From positions 1 through 64,000 of the forward strand of contig NZ_JAGGJP010000005.1 in assembly GCF_017872975.1 (NCBI RefSeq): a stretch of DNA of 64,000 nucleotides. Direction: 5' to 3'. Position numbers and translations under genes: made by a program. Of this stretch, positions 32,927 through 43,075 are shown piece after piece (the stretch's first letter is position 1; every line of letters starts with the position of its first letter). The DNA comes from Rubellimicrobium aerolatum (GTDB lineage Bacteria > Pseudomonadota > Alphaproteobacteria > Rhodobacterales > Rhodobacteraceae). The notes beneath the pieces were generated by a model. It did no database searches. It had not been told where the DNA came from and saw only the letters and a program-made list of their open reading frames with translations.

Positions 32927-34489
32927 TCACTCGTTGCCCGAGGCGCCCTCGATGGACAGCGCCACGAAGCGCGGCTCCCCGGCGCGCTGCACCAGCAGCA
33001 GCACCGACCGCCGCCCGGCTTCCTCGGCCGCCTCGACGACGGCCGTGAAGTCGTCCGTCGTCACGATGGGCTGCTGCCCCGCCTCGGTGATGATGTCGCC
33101 CGGCTCGATGCCCTTCTCGGCCGCGTCCGAGGCCGGATCGACCTCGGTGACGATCAGCCCTTCGATGTCGAGGTTGCCGGGGATGTCGAACCGCTCGTGC
33201 AGCTCCGGCGTCTGCTGCGACAGCGTCAGGCCCAGGCCCTCGACCTCGCCGCCGCCGTCCTGCGGCGCGGCGTCCGCCGAGGCCGGCACCGCGCCCTCGG
33301 CCTCCTCGCGGCGGCCCAGCGTCACCTGGAGCGTCACCCGCTCGCCGTCGCGCAGCACCTCCATCGGCACCGTCTCGCCCACGGGCGCGGCCGCCACCTT
33401 CCGCACCAGCTCGTGGGTGTCGGCCACCGGCTCGTCGTTGAAGGTCACGATCACGTCGCCCGATTCGATGCCCGCGTCCGCCGCCGGCCCCTCGGGCACG
33501 TCCGTCACCAGCGCGCCGTTCGCCGCCTCCAGGCCCGCGATGGCGTCCACCATGTCCGGCGTCACGTCCTGGATGCGGACGCCCAGCCAGCCGCGCCGGG
33601 TCTCGCCGAACTCCTGGAGCTGCGCCACCACGTCGCGCACCACGTTCGACGACATCGCGAAGCCGATGCCGATCGACCCGCCGGTGGGCGACAGGATCGC
33701 CGTGTTCACGCCGATGACCTTGCCCTCCATGTTGAAGAGCGGCCCGCCCGAGTTGCCCCGGTTGATGGCGGCGTCGGTCTGGATGTAGTCGTCGTAGGTC
33801 CCCGACAGCTCGCGGTCGCGGGCCGAGACGATCCCGGCCGAGACCGAGAAGCCCTGGCCCAGCGGGTTGCCCATCGCCAGCACCCAGTCGCCGACGCTGG
33901 ACCCCTCGCCCTCCGAATCGCCGAACTCCACGAAGGGCAGGTCGGCCGCGTCCACCTTGAGCAGCGCCACGTCGGTGTCGCGGTCGGTGCCGACCAGCTC
34001 GGCGTCCATGACCTCGCCCGAGAAGAACTCGATCTGGATCTCGTCGGCGCCCTCGATGACGTGGTTGTTGGTGACGATGTAGCCGTCCGAGGAGATCACG
34101 AAGCCCGAGCCCAGCGCCTGGCTGCGCTGCGGGCGGCCGTTCTCGCCCTGGAGGTCGTTGAAGAAGTCCTCGAAGGGCGAGCCCTCGGGCACGAGGCCCT
34201 GCGGCCCGGCCTGCGCCTCGACGATGCTGGTGGTGGTGATGTTGACGACCGCCGGGCTCACCTGCTCGGCAAGGTCGGCGAAGCTCATGGGCCGGGTGTC
34301 GTCGGGCGTCTGCACCGGCTGGTCGGGGGTCAGGGCGGCGTCGGGCGACTGCGCGCCCGGAACCTGCGTGGCGGCGTCCTGCGCCGAGAGCGGCAGCACG
34401 GCGGAGAGCGAGAGCGCCGTCCCGAGCATCAGCGCGGCGGCGCCGGCCGGACGGATCGCCAGGGATGTCGCGAGGGTCTTGAAGGTCAC
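32927..34489 (-). CDS. degP: periplasmic serine protease of the Do/DegP family
   Basis: 520 residues from a GTG start with AAGGAG seven bases upstream. Signal/anchor segment to about residue 37 (cleavage near LSA-Q). Catalytic triad H143 (NNHVIE), D173 (DRDTDVALL) and S247 (GNSGGP). Two PDZ domains follow (about 285-380 and 415-515). It degrades or refolds misfolded envelope proteins. It lies downstream of hflK-hflC-DUF2065, a conserved arrangement in alphaproteobacteria. DegP versus DegQ/MucD naming cannot be settled by sequence alone. Confidence 0.92.
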   Translation of the reverse strand: MTFKTLATSLAIRPAGAAALMLGTALSLSAVLPLSAQDAATQVPGAQSPDAALTPDQPVQTPDDTRPMSFADLAEQVSPAVVNITTTSIVEAQAGPQGLVPEGSPFEDFFNDLQGENGRPQRSQALGSGFVISSDGYIVTNNHVIEGADEIQIEFFSGEVMDAELVGTDRDTDVALLKVDAADLPFVEFGDSEGEGSSVGDWVLAMGNPLGQGFSVSAGIVSARDRELSGTYDDYIQTDAAINRGNSGGPLFNMEGKVIGVNTAILSPTGGSIGIGFAMSSNVVRDVVAQLQEFGETRRGWLGVRIQDVTPDMVDAIAGLEAANGALVTDVPEGPAADAGIESGDVIVTFNDEPVADTHELVRKVAAAPVGETVPMEVLRDGERVTLQVTLGRREEAEGAVPASADAAPQDGGGEVEGLGLTLSQQTPELHERFDIPGNLDIEGLIVTEVDPASDAAEKGIEPGDIITEAGQQPIVTTDDFTAVVEAAEEAGRRSVLLLVQRAGEPRFVALSIEGASGNE

Positions 34490-34649
34490 GATCGGCTCCT
34501 TGCAGGGCGGCCCCGGGCCGCCGGAATGGGGCGACCCCCGGCGCGGGCCCGACTGGGGGCCCCGGGGGTCGTTGTCCTGGAACATCGGCGCGCGGGCCGT
34601 CCTTCGCAACGCAAACTCGTCTCGCGCGGCGTCAAGACGGTGTGAGAAA

Positions 34650-34853
34650 TCATGTCAGCCCGGCGCCCAGGAGCCGCCCCGCCCAGAGCAGCGCGAGCCC
34701 CAGCGCCAGCGCCGCGAGCCCCGCGAGCCGCCGCTCCTCGACCGACAGGCCGCGGAGCAGCGCGAGGAGCTGCTCCACGAGGCCGGGCGCGAGGACCCAG
34801 AGCAGGCCCTCGGCCACCAGCACGAGGCCCAGCGCCACGAGCGCGAGGCCCAT
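34650..34853 (-). CDS. DUF2065 (YjeT-type) small membrane protein
   Basis: 67 residues with two hydrophobic helices: 'LALVALGLVLVAEGLLWVLAP' and 'LAGLAALALGLALLWAGRLLG', joined by a short basic loop. This is the DUF2065 architecture, commonly encoded next to hflC/hflK. It starts one base after the hflC stop. Role unknown; probably assists HflKC. Confidence 0.82.
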   Translation of the reverse strand: MGLALVALGLVLVAEGLLWVLAPGLVEQLLALLRGLSVEERRLAGLAALALGLALLWAGRLLGAGLT

Positions 34854-34854
34854 C

Positions 34855-35844
34855 TCAGGGCGCGGCGGCGGGAGCCGTGGTCGCGCCGGTCCCGGCCGCC
34901 GGGGCGGCGGCGGGAGCCGGGGCGGTGGTGGCGGGAGCGGGGACGGCCTGCGCCGTCGCGCCGCGGCCCGCGCCGCCATAGAGGTAGTCGAAGAACGCGT
35001 TGTCGGGCGTCAGCACCATCGTCGAGTTGCTGCCCTGGAGCGCCTGCCGATAGGCCTGCATGGAGCGGTAGAACTGGAAGAACTCCTCGTCCGCCCCGTA
35101 GGCCTCGGCGAAGATGCGGTTGGCCTCGGCATCGGCCTCGCCCTGCGTCACCTGCGCGTCGCGCTGCGCCTCCGAGACCGTCTCGGTCACCGTCCGGTCG
35201 GCGGTGGCGCGAATGCGCTGAGCCGCCTCGTTGCCGCGCGCGATCTCGTCGGCGGCCTCGCGCTCCCGCTCGGCGCGCATCCGGGCGAAGGTCGCCTCCA
35301 GGTTCTGCGCCGGCAGGTTGGTGGTCTTGAGCCGCACGTCCACGACGTTCAGCCCCAGGCTCTCGGCCTCGACCTGCGCGCCGTCGCGGATGCGGTTCAT
35401 CAGCGACCGGCGGTCGGCCGACAGGATCGTGTCCGAGGTCACCTGGTCGCTGCCCAGCACCTCGCGGATCTGGGCGTTGAGGATGTCGTTCAGCCGGTCG
35501 TCGGCGAGGGGCACGCCGCCCGCGCCCACCGCCTGCCGGAAACGGACCACGTCGGCGATGCGGTAGCGCGCGAAGGCATCCACCACGAGCCGGCGGTCGT
35601 CCGAGGGCGTCACCTCGATCGTGTCGGTGTCGAGGCTCAGGATGCGGTCGTCGTATTTCACGACCTGCTGGATGAACGGGATCTTGAAGCCGAGCCCCGG
35701 CTCCTCCCTCACCTGACGGATCTGCCCGAACTGGATGACCAGGGCCTTCTCGCGCTCGTCCACGACGAAGATGGAGGACAGCAGCAGCACGAGGGCGAGG
35801 CCCAGCGCGACCAGGGCGGCGGTGGCGTTGCGGCGCATGGTCAA
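34855..35844 (-). CDS. hflC: HflC, SPFH-domain modulator of FtsH protease
   Basis: 329 residues. One N-terminal membrane helix (about 10-27) followed by an SPFH/band-7 domain ('DEREKALVIQFGQI', 'PGLGFKIPFIQQVVKYDDRIL'), a Glu/Arg/Ala-rich coiled coil (about 195-260, 'REREAADEIARGNEAAQRI') and a Pro/Ala/Thr tail. With HflK it forms the periplasmic cage that controls FtsH. The start overlaps hflK by ATGA. The tail is longer than usual and low in complexity. Confidence 0.95.
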   Translation of the reverse strand: MTMRRNATAALVALGLALVLLLSSIFVVDEREKALVIQFGQIRQVREEPGLGFKIPFIQQVVKYDDRILSLDTDTIEVTPSDDRRLVVDAFARYRIADVVRFRQAVGAGGVPLADDRLNDILNAQIREVLGSDQVTSDTILSADRRSLMNRIRDGAQVEAESLGLNVVDVRLKTTNLPAQNLEATFARMRAEREREAADEIARGNEAAQRIRATADRTVTETVSEAQRDAQVTQGEADAEANRIFAEAYGADEEFFQFYRSMQAYRQALQGSNSTMVLTPDNAFFDYLYGGAGRGATAQAVPAPATTAPAPAAAPAAGTGATTAPAAAP

Positions 35845-37112
35845 TTCCCCGTGCTGATGGTGGCGGTGGCGGCCGGGGCCGCCTGCGGCGAAAGCTGGAC
35901 CTGCGGCGCGGTCCCCGTCCCGCCCTGCGGCGCGGGCCGCACGAGCTGGTCGAGCGGGAGGAAGGGCACCACGCCCTGGCCGCCGCCCTCGCCGCCCGCG
36001 ACGCTGGAATCGAGGATGATCTTGTTCACGCCGCCCAGGACCCTTTCCATGGTCTCGATGTAGATGCGTTCGCGCGTCACGTCCTCGGCGTTGCGGTATT
36101 CGTTCAGCACCGCAGAGAAGCGCGAGGCCTCGCCGGCCGCGTTGTTGATGGTCTGCGCCCGGTAGGCCTCGGCGCCTTCGATGATCTGCGCGGCCTGCCC
36201 CCGCGATTCGGCCAGGACGCGGTTCGCGTAGGCGTCCGCCTGCCGCTGGAGCCGGTCGCGCTCCTGCTCAGCGGCCTGCACGGCGCGGAAGGCGTCGATC
36301 ACCTCGGCCGGCGGGTCGGCCCGGCCCAGGGTGACGCGCAGGACGTTGATGCCGCTCTCGTAGGCGTCGAGCGTGGCCTGGATGCTGTCCCGCGCCGTCA
36401 GCGCGATCTGCTCGCGGTCGCGGTTCAGGATGGGGGCGAGGTTCGAGGCCGCGATGATCTCGCGCATGACCGATTCCGACACGGCGCGCACCGTCGCCTC
36501 GGGGTCCGAGATGTTGAACAGGAGCTGCGAGGGATCGCTGACGTTCCAGACCACCTGGAACCCGATGTCCACGATGTTGGCATCCGTGGTCAGCATAAGC
36601 CCGCCATCGTCCGCCGCCGTCCCCGCCGCCGTGCCCGACGCCGTGCCCGACGCCGCGCCCGCGCCCGCGCCCGCGCCGATGCTTTCCGTCCGCTCGGTGG
36701 TGGTGGACACGACCTGATAGGTGACGAGGGGCCAGGGCGCGAAGTTCAGGCCCTCGGTGCCGATGTCCGAGAACTCGCCCAGGAACAGCTCGACCGACTG
36801 CTCGTTGGTCTGCACCGTGTAGATCGACATGAACCCCCAAAGGAGCGCCAGCGCCCCCGCGCCGATCAGCAGCGTCCCGCGCGTCAGGCGCGGCCCGTCG
36901 CCGCCGCCCCGCATCGGCGGCGGCACCCCGCCGCGCCCGCCCATCAGCACGCGGAGCTGCTCGCGCCCCCGGTTCACGAGCTGGTCGATCTCGGGGATCT
37001 GCGGCCCGTCCCCCGGACGGCGCGGCGGGCGCCGGTCCTCGGGCCGGCGGTCGTCGTCGCCCCCGCCGTTGCCGCCGCCGCGATTGCCGCCCCACGGGCC
37101 TCCGTTCGCCAT
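35841..37112 (-). CDS. hflK: HflK, SPFH-domain modulator of FtsH protease
   Basis: 423 residues. Gly/Asn-rich cytosolic leader (MANGGPWGGNRGGGNGGG), one membrane helix (about 80-99), SPFH domain and a long coiled coil ('AAEQERDRLQRQADAYANRVLAESRGQAA'). A Gly/Ala/Ser/Thr insertion (about 145-165, SGTASGTAAGTA) inside the SPFH domain is encoded by short repeats at about 36613-36680 and is not usual. First gene of the hflK-hflC-DUF2065 unit. Confidence 0.95.
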   Translation of the reverse strand: MANGGPWGGNRGGGNGGGDDDRRPEDRRPPRRPGDGPQIPEIDQLVNRGREQLRVLMGGRGGVPPPMRGGGDGPRLTRGTLLIGAGALALLWGFMSIYTVQTNEQSVELFLGEFSDIGTEGLNFAPWPLVTYQVVSTTTERTESIGAGAGAGAASGTASGTAAGTAADDGGLMLTTDANIVDIGFQVVWNVSDPSQLLFNISDPEATVRAVSESVMREIIAASNLAPILNRDREQIALTARDSIQATLDAYESGINVLRVTLGRADPPAEVIDAFRAVQAAEQERDRLQRQADAYANRVLAESRGQAAQIIEGAEAYRAQTINNAAGEASRFSAVLNEYRNAEDVTRERIYIETMERVLGGVNKIILDSSVAGGEGGGQGVVPFLPLDQLVRPAPQGGTGTAPQVQLSPQAAPAATATISTGN

Positions 37113-37217
37113 CGTCCGATATCCCCCTGATGTTCGCCTTCTAGCTGGTCACGCCGGGCGCAAAAGACAAGCCCGCCCGTCCCCTCAGTCCCGTCCCCAC
37201 CCCGTCTCAGCCCCGTC

Positions 37218-38633
37218 TCAGCCCCGCCGCGCCGGCGTCCGCAGCGTCACGATCTCCTCGGCCATGGTCGGGTGCACCGCCACCGTCCGGTCGAAGTCCT
37301 CCTTGGTCGCCCCCATCCGCACCGCCACGGCGGCGAGCTGGATCATCTCCCCGGCTTCCGGGGCGACGATGTGGCAGCCCAGCACCTTGCGCGTCGCCTG
37401 GCTGACGATCAGCTTCATCAGCACCCGGTCGGGCCGCCCGGCGAAGGCCGTCCGCATCGGGCGGAAGGTGGTGGCGTAGACCTCGATCGGCTCGCGCGCC
37501 CGCGCCTCCTCCTCGGTCAGCCCCACCGCCCCGTATTCCGGCTGGGTGAAGATCGCCGACGGCACCATCTCGTGATCGACCGGGGTCGGCACCCCCTCGA
37601 AGACCGTCCGCACGAAGGCCATGGCGTCGCGGATCGCCACCGGCGTCAGCGCCGGCCGCTCGGTCGCGTCGCCCAGCGCGTAGACCGACGGCACCGGCGT
37701 CTGCGAATACCCGTCCACCGGGACATAGCCCCGCCGCCCGAGGTCGAGCCCCAGCGCCTCCAGCCCGAGCCCCGCCGTGTTGGGCTCCCGCCCCGTGGCG
37801 AAAAGCACGGCGTCGAAGACCCGATCCTCGCCCATGGTCGTCTTGACGCGCACCGGCCCGCCAGCGCCCTCGGGGCGCGAGCGCGGGGCCTGCTCCCCGG
37901 CCGGCAGGTCGAAGTCGTCCTCGGGCGCCCCCATCATCTTGATGTCGGTCCCCGTCCGCAGGTCGATGCCCCGCGCCCGGATCGATTCGGCCACCAGCCC
38001 CCGCGCCTCCTCGTCGAAGCCGCGCAGGATCTGCGCGCCCCGGTAGATCTGCGTGACCTCCACGCCCAGCCCGTTCAGGATGCAGGCCATCTCGCAGGCG
38101 ATGTAGCCGCCCCCCACGATCAGGACGCTGCGCGGCAGCTCCTCCATCAGGAACACGTCGTCCGACACCATCCCCATCCCGGCGCAGGGGATGTCGGGCC
38201 GCACCGGCCGCCCCCCCGTCGCGATCAGGATATGCGCCGCCGTCACCGCCTCGCCGGTGGACAGCCGCACCGTGTGGGCGTCCTCCAGCACCGCGCGGGC
38301 GTCGTGCACGCGCACCCCCGACCCGTCCAGCAGCTTGCGGTAGACCCCTTCCAGCCGGTCCAGCTCGGCGTGCAGGTGCGCGCGGAACGCCGGCCAGTCG
38401 AAGGCCCCCTCCCCGAAGGTCCAGCCATAGCGCAGCGCCGTCTCGTGGACCTCGCTGAACTGGCTGGCGAAGACCATCAGCTTCTTGGGCACGCAGCCCC
38501 GGATGACGCAGGTGCCGCCCATCCGGCTCTGCTCGGCCAGCGCCACCCGAGCGCCGGTCTGCGCGGCCATGCGCGCCGCCCGCACCCCGCCCGAGCCGCC
38601 GCCGATCACGAACAGGTCCACGTCGAAGGCCAT
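37218..38633 (-). CDS. gor: glutathione reductase / pyridine nucleotide-disulfide oxidoreductase
   Basis: 471 residues. FAD motif GGGSGG at 11-16, redox-active C42 and C47 in GGTCVIRGCVPKK, NADPH-binding GGGYIACE, and the dimer-interface HPT in AVHPTMAEEIV. This is the plant/rhizobial-type glutathione reductase. It reduces oxidised glutathione with NADPH. A hydrophilic stretch near residues 242-265 lengthens the NADPH domain. It overlaps rpiA by one base (TGATG), so the two are co-expressed: pentose-phosphate-derived NADPH fits the reductase. Confidence 0.93.
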   Translation of the reverse strand: MAFDVDLFVIGGGSGGVRAARMAAQTGARVALAEQSRMGGTCVIRGCVPKKLMVFASQFSEVHETALRYGWTFGEGAFDWPAFRAHLHAELDRLEGVYRKLLDGSGVRVHDARAVLEDAHTVRLSTGEAVTAAHILIATGGRPVRPDIPCAGMGMVSDDVFLMEELPRSVLIVGGGYIACEMACILNGLGVEVTQIYRGAQILRGFDEEARGLVAESIRARGIDLRTGTDIKMMGAPEDDFDLPAGEQAPRSRPEGAGGPVRVKTTMGEDRVFDAVLFATGREPNTAGLGLEALGLDLGRRGYVPVDGYSQTPVPSVYALGDATERPALTPVAIRDAMAFVRTVFEGVPTPVDHEMVPSAIFTQPEYGAVGLTEEEARAREPIEVYATTFRPMRTAFAGRPDRVLMKLIVSQATRKVLGCHIVAPEAGEMIQLAAVAVRMGATKEDFDRTVAVHPTMAEEIVTLRTPARRG

Positions 38634-39406
38634 CAGCCCAGCACCTCCCCGAAGACGTTGTCCTGACCCGCGAAGGGGAACCGGCCCTGCGCGATGTCCA
38701 CCACCCGCGCCGACCCGTCCGCCGCGCCCAGAACCAGCGTGTCGGCGATGTCGGTGAACAGCCCGTTCTCCACCACGCCGGGGATGCGGTTCAGCTCCAG
38801 CCCCAGCCGCCGGGGATCGCCGATCCGCCCGAGCCGCAGGTCCACGATGCGGTTGCCCTCGTCGGTGACGAAGGGCGCGTCGCCCGCTTTCCGCAGGGCC
38901 ATGTCGCGCCCCTCCACGTCCAGGCCCACCAGCGCCTCCCCGATCAGCCGCATCGTCGCGCGCAGGCCAAAGGGGATCACCTCCACCGGCAGCGGGAACC
39001 GCCCCAGCGCCGCCACGCGCTTGCCCTCGTCCGCGATGATGACCACGCGGTCCGAGGCGGTCGCCACCACCTTCTCCCAGAGCAGCGCCCCGCCCCCGCC
39101 CTTGATGAGGCTCAGTTGCCCGTCCACCTCGTCCGCGCCATCGATCGTCAGGTCGAGCCACCCGGCCTCGTCCAGCGTCACCACGGCGATCCCCTCGGCC
39201 CGCGCCAGCGCCGCCGTCCCCGAGGAGGTCGGCACGGCGGCGATCCGCAGCCCTTCGCCCCGCACCCGCTCGCCCAGCCGCCGGACCAGGAACGCCGCCG
39301 TGGAGCCGGTCCCGAGGCCGACCTTCATGCCGTCCTCCACCATCTCGGCGGCCCGCAGCGCGCTGGCCCTCTTGGCGATGTCGGAAGGGGACAGGGTCGC
39401 GGTCAT
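38633..39406 (-). CDS. rpiA: ribose-5-phosphate isomerase A
   Basis: 257 residues. '[15 protein letters not shown]' near residue 30, 'IDGADEVDG' with catalytic Asp residues near 86-92 and '[14 protein letters not shown]' near 97-110 are the RpiA hallmarks. Interconverts ribose-5-P and ribulose-5-P. The start MTATLSPSD is preceded by GAGG at a fair distance; an alternative ATG three codons upstream lacks a ribosome-binding site. Confidence 0.95.
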   Translation of the reverse strand: MTATLSPSDIAKRASALRAAEMVEDGMKVGLGTGSTAAFLVRRLGERVRGEGLRIAAVPTSSGTAALARAEGIAVVTLDEAGWLDLTIDGADEVDGQLSLIKGGGGALLWEKVVATASDRVVIIADEGKRVAALGRFPLPVEVIPFGLRATMRLIGEALVGLDVEGRDMALRKAGDAPFVTDEGNRIVDLRLGRIGDPRRLGLELNRIPGVVENGLFTDIADTLVLGAADGSARVVDIAQGRFPFAGQDNVFGEVLG

Positions 39407-39677
39407 GGGGCTCATCCTCGCGTCAAGGCTCGACCGGGGGTATAGGCCCCTTCCGCCCCGGGGGCGAGTCCGCGCATCCCACGGAGGCCACCCGCGCCCC
39501 GGTCCTCCTCTCCGTCCCCGACCCGTCCCCGCCGCAGGGTGCGTGGTTCCCGCGCCTCCCTGACGCGCGGGTTCACGCCCCGCGCCCCGGCCCCCGCCAC
39601 CCCCCGGCCCGCTTCGTGCAGCCAAAGCGTCGCATTCGTCCAACCCCGCGCCCCGCCCCCGTGCGAGGGTGTCGCGC

Positions 39678-40373
39678 ATGACGCCGCTCCGCCTGCACTA
39701 CGCCCCCGACAACGCCTCGCTCTGCGTCCGCCTCGCGCTCCTGCGCGCCGGCGTCCCGTTCGAGACCGTCCTCGTGGACCGCCGGACCCGCGCGCAGAAG
39801 GCGCCCGCCCACCTCGCGGTGAACCCCAACGGCCTCATCCCCGCGCTGGAGACGCCCCAGGGCCCCATCTGGGAGACCGGCGCGATCCTCCTCTGGCTCG
39901 CCGACCGGCACGGCGCGGACCTCGCCCCCGCGCCGGACCACCCCGACCGGGGCGCGGTGCTCGCCTGGCTGTTCTGGCTGTCGAACACCTTGCACCCGGC
40001 GCTCCGCATCCTTTTCTATCCCGAGACGCACGTCGCGGGCGACCCCGCCCCCCTCGTCGCGCGCACCAGGGACCGGATCGCCGCCATGCTCGACATCCTG
40101 GAGGACGGGACGCCCCGCCTCGGCCCCTGGCTGGGGGGCGAGCGGTCCTCGATCCTCGACTGCTACCTCGGCCCGATGCTCCGCTGGCTCGCGCTCTATC
40201 CCCAGGGCGCGACCGGCTGGTTCGACCTCGCCCGCTGGCCCCGGCTCCTCGCCGTCGCCCGCCGCATGGACGCCCGGCCCGAGACCGCCGCCGCCAGCGC
40301 CGCCGAGGGGCTCGGCCCCACGCCGTTCAGCGCCCCCGTCCTCCCCTCCCCGCCCGAAGGCAGCCCCCTCTGA
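39678..40373 (+). CDS. glutathione S-transferase family protein
   Basis: 231 residues, thioredoxin-fold N-domain plus helical C-domain. '[20 protein letters not shown]' with a Ser/Cys in the catalytic region, '[11 protein letters not shown]' with the cis-proline, and '[14 protein letters not shown]' with the E/T pair that binds the gamma-glutamyl group. C-terminal '[13 protein letters not shown]' is the N-capping helix. The start ATG (39678) is three codons after a GTG. Its stop overlaps the sdaA start (TGATG). Substrate unknown. Confidence 0.87.
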   Translation: MTPLRLHYAPDNASLCVRLALLRAGVPFETVLVDRRTRAQKAPAHLAVNPNGLIPALETPQGPIWETGAILLWLADRHGADLAPAPDHPDRGAVLAWLFWLSNTLHPALRILFYPETHVAGDPAPLVARTRDRIAAMLDILEDGTPRLGPWLGGERSSILDCYLGPMLRWLALYPQGATGWFDLARWPRLLAVARRMDARPETAAASAAEGLGPTPFSAPVLPSPPEGSPL

Positions 40374-41746
40374 TGTTCCTCAGCGTCTTCGACATGTTCA
40401 AGGTCGGCATCGGCCCCTCCTCCTCGCACACGATGGGGCCGATGGTCGCCGGCGCGCGCTTCCTCGACCTGCTGCGCGCCCAGCCCTTCCGGGTCTTCGG
40501 CCTGCGCGCCTCGCTGCACGGCTCGCTCGCCTTCACCGGCGTCGGCCACGCCACCGACCGCGCGACGATCCTCGGCCTCGCGGGCTTCACCCCCGCCGAC
40601 TACGACGCCGACCGCGCCGAGGCCGCGCTGGCCCGCATCCGCGAGACGCGCGAGGTCGCGCCCGAGGGCCTGCCGCCGCTGCGCTTCGACCCGGCCCGCG
40701 ACCTCGCCTTCGACTACGGCCCCGCGCTGCCCGGCCACGCCAACGGCCTGATCCTGCGCGGGCTCGACCCCCAGGGCGACGTGATCGTCGAGGAGACCTA
40801 CTACTCCATCGGCGGCGGCTTCGTCCTCACGGCCGCCGAACTTGCGGGGGGCCGCGCCACCGACGACGGCCCCCCCGTCCCCTATCCCTTCGACACCGCC
40901 GCCACGATGCTGCGGATGGCCCGCGACTCCCGCCTGTCCATCGCCGAGATGAAGCGCCGCAACGAGCTGACCCGGCGCGACCCCGCCGCCCTCGACGCGG
41001 GCCTCCGCCGCATCTGGGAGGTGATGAACGCCTGCATCGACCGCGGCCTCGCCTCCGACGGCATCCTCCCCGGCGGCCTTCAGGTGAAGCGCCGCGCCAT
41101 GGGCATCCACCGCTCGCTGCTGGCCGAGCGCGGGCTCAACCTCACCGCGCCCCACACCATCAACGACTGGATGTCCGCCTACGCCATGGCGGTGAACGAG
41201 GAGAACGCGGCCGGCGGGCAGGTCGTCACCGCCCCCACCAACGGCGCGGCGGGCGTCGTTCCCGCGACCATCCGCTACTGGCTCGACCACGTGCCGGGCG
41301 CGTCCCCCCGCCAGATCCCCGACTTCCTGCTGACCGCCGCCGCCATCGGCGGCCTCATCAAGTACAACGCCTCCATCTCCGGGGCCGAATGCGGCTGCCA
41401 GGCTGAGGTCGGCTCCGCCTCCGCCATGGCCGCCGCCGGGCTCGCCGCCGTCCTCGGCGGCACGCCCATGCAGGTGGAGAACGCCGCCGAGATCGCCCTC
41501 GAACACCACCTCGGCATGACCTGCGACCCCGTGCGCGGCCTCGTGCAGGTCCCCTGCATCGAGCGCAACGGCCTCGGCGCGATCAAGGCCGTCTCGGCGG
41601 CCTCGCTGTCGATGCGCGGCGACGGCACCCACCTCGTCCCCCTCGACGCCGCCATCGAGACGATGCGCCAGACCGGCGAGGACATGCACACCAAGTACAA
41701 GGAAACCTCGCTCGGCGGCCTCGCCGTCAACGTCCCCAACTGCTGA
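40373..41746 (+). CDS. sdaA: L-serine ammonia-lyase, iron-sulfur type
   Basis: 457-residue single-chain L-serine dehydratase. N-terminal SDH_beta domain '[20 protein letters not shown]', C-terminal SDH_alpha domain with the cluster cysteines in '[20 protein letters not shown]', '[14 protein letters not shown]' and the extreme C-terminus VPNC. It deaminates serine to pyruvate with an oxygen-labile [4Fe-4S] cluster. Coupled to the GST gene by a one-base overlap. Confidence 0.96.
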   Translation: MFLSVFDMFKVGIGPSSSHTMGPMVAGARFLDLLRAQPFRVFGLRASLHGSLAFTGVGHATDRATILGLAGFTPADYDADRAEAALARIRETREVAPEGLPPLRFDPARDLAFDYGPALPGHANGLILRGLDPQGDVIVEETYYSIGGGFVLTAAELAGGRATDDGPPVPYPFDTAATMLRMARDSRLSIAEMKRRNELTRRDPAALDAGLRRIWEVMNACIDRGLASDGILPGGLQVKRRAMGIHRSLLAERGLNLTAPHTINDWMSAYAMAVNEENAAGGQVVTAPTNGAAGVVPATIRYWLDHVPGASPRQIPDFLLTAAAIGGLIKYNASISGAECGCQAEVGSASAMAAAGLAAVLGGTPMQVENAAEIALEHHLGMTCDPVRGLVQVPCIERNGLGAIKAVSAASLSMRGDGTHLVPLDAAIETMRQTGEDMHTKYKETSLGGLAVNVPNC

Positions 41747-41750
41747 CGCC

Positions 41751-42713
41751 TCAGCCCGCCCCGAACTGCGCCCCGAACAGCCCCGCGATCTCCTTCAGCG
41801 CCCGCGCGCGGATCGCCGGGGCCTCCATCAGCACCTCGTGCCGCGCGCCCGTCAGCACCGCCAGCCGCGCGCCGGGCCAGCTCGCCACCCGCCGCCGGAT
41901 GCGGCTCGGGTCCACGACGATCTCCTCGGTCCCGACCAGCGCCAGCGCCGGCACCTCCGGCAGCCGCGCCGTCATCAGCCGCCGCATCTCGCGCAGCGCC
42001 TCGTTCAGCCAATGGAGCGACGGCCCGCCCAGGCCCAGCTCCGGCTCGGCCACCACCTGCCCCTTGATCCACTCGAAGGTCTCGCGGTCCGAGGTCAGCG
42101 TGTTCCCGGCGAAGTCGCACCGCGCGATGTAGACGCTGGGCTCCTGCCCCGGCGTGAGCAGGTGCCCGAGCCCGAGCTGCCGCCCCATCTCCGACACCGA
42201 CCAGGCCACGGGCTTCAGCGCCCCCGTCATCTGGATGCCCCACATCGGCGCCGAGAACGCCGCCGACCGCACCGGCAGCCCCTCGATCAGCGACCGCAAG
42301 CCGATCGCGCCCCCCATGCTGTGCGCGAGCAGATGCCATGGCTCGGGCAGCCCCAGCGCCCGCCCATGCGCCACCAGGGCCGCCACGTCGAGCTGGTAGT
42401 CCCCGAACCGCTCCACGTGCCCGAGGAAGCGGTCCGCCTTCAGCCGCTCGGACAATCCCTGCCCGCGCCAGTCCACCACCAGCGTGGCAAAGCCCAGCCG
42501 CAGCAGGTCCGCCGCCACCCGCCCGTACTTCTCGGCGTATTCCGTGCGCCCCGCGAACAGGAGCACCGTCCCCTTCGTGGCCTCGCGCCCCCAATGCACG
42601 GCGCGCAGCCGCACCCCGTCCGCCGCCACGATCCACCGCGCCGCTCCGTCCCCCGGCCCCTGCGCGAGCAGCGCGTGCAGCGGCGCGGCGCGATGATCCG
42701 TCCCGTCCGGCAC
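41751..42713 (-). CDS. alpha/beta hydrolase, lysophospholipase L2-like
   Basis: 320 residues. 'FAGRTEYAEKYGRVAADL' and 'VVDWRGQGLSER' are the PldB/monoglyceride-lipase N-terminal motifs; nucleophile in LLAHSMGGAIGL; 'TGARHEVLMEAP' holds the catalytic His. It probably cleaves lysophospholipids or monoglycerides at the inner membrane. No in-frame ATG exists near the right place, so a GTG two bases after the stop of the SCP2-like gene is proposed, making translation coupled; the exact start is uncertain. Confidence 0.82.
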   Translation of the reverse strand: MPDGTDHRAAPLHALLAQGPGDGAARWIVAADGVRLRAVHWGREATKGTVLLFAGRTEYAEKYGRVAADLLRLGFATLVVDWRGQGLSERLKADRFLGHVERFGDYQLDVAALVAHGRALGLPEPWHLLAHSMGGAIGLRSLIEGLPVRSAAFSAPMWGIQMTGALKPVAWSVSEMGRQLGLGHLLTPGQEPSVYIARCDFAGNTLTSDRETFEWIKGQVVAEPELGLGGPSLHWLNEALREMRRLMTARLPEVPALALVGTEEIVVDPSRIRRRVASWPGARLAVLTGARHEVLMEAPAIRARALKEIAGLFGAQFGAG

Positions 42714-42715
42714 CC

Positions 42716-43006
42716 TCAGGCCAGGACCGAGGCCAGCCGCATCGCCGCGCCCATGTCGCCATCGAGCGCGAGCTTGCCGGACATGAAGGCCGACGTGGCG
42801 TTGAGCCGCCCCTCCAGGATGTCGCGGAACACCTCGGGCGTGGCGGTCAGCGTCACCTCCGCCGGCCCCTCGCCGACCCGCGCCTCGCCCCGGTCCACGA
42901 AGAGGCTGCCCTCGCCGGTCAGCACGAACATGGCGGTGCCGTCGAAGCTCCGCCCCTTCATCCGCTCGTTCAGGGCCGTCACGGCCTCCTGCACCACGTC
43001 GCTCAT
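42716..43006 (-). CDS. SCP2 sterol-carrier-domain protein
   Basis: 96 residues forming one SCP2 domain: 'VTALNERMKGRSFDGTAMFVL', 'ARVGEGPAEVTLTATPEVFRDILEGRLNATSAFMSGKLALDGDM'. SCP2 proteins bind lipids or fatty acyl chains in a hydrophobic tunnel. Pairing with a lysophospholipase in one unit suggests a role in lipid turnover. Start ATG at 43006, 69 bases from the divergent TPR gene. Confidence 0.9.
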   Translation of the reverse strand: MSDVVQEAVTALNERMKGRSFDGTAMFVLTGEGSLFVDRGEARVGEGPAEVTLTATPEVFRDILEGRLNATSAFMSGKLALDGDMGAAMRLASVLA

Positions 43007-43075
43007 CCCATCGCCTTTCCGTCCTGTGAAGACCCGCCCTCTGGCTTTCGCCGCGCAAAGGGCTACAGAAGGGTT

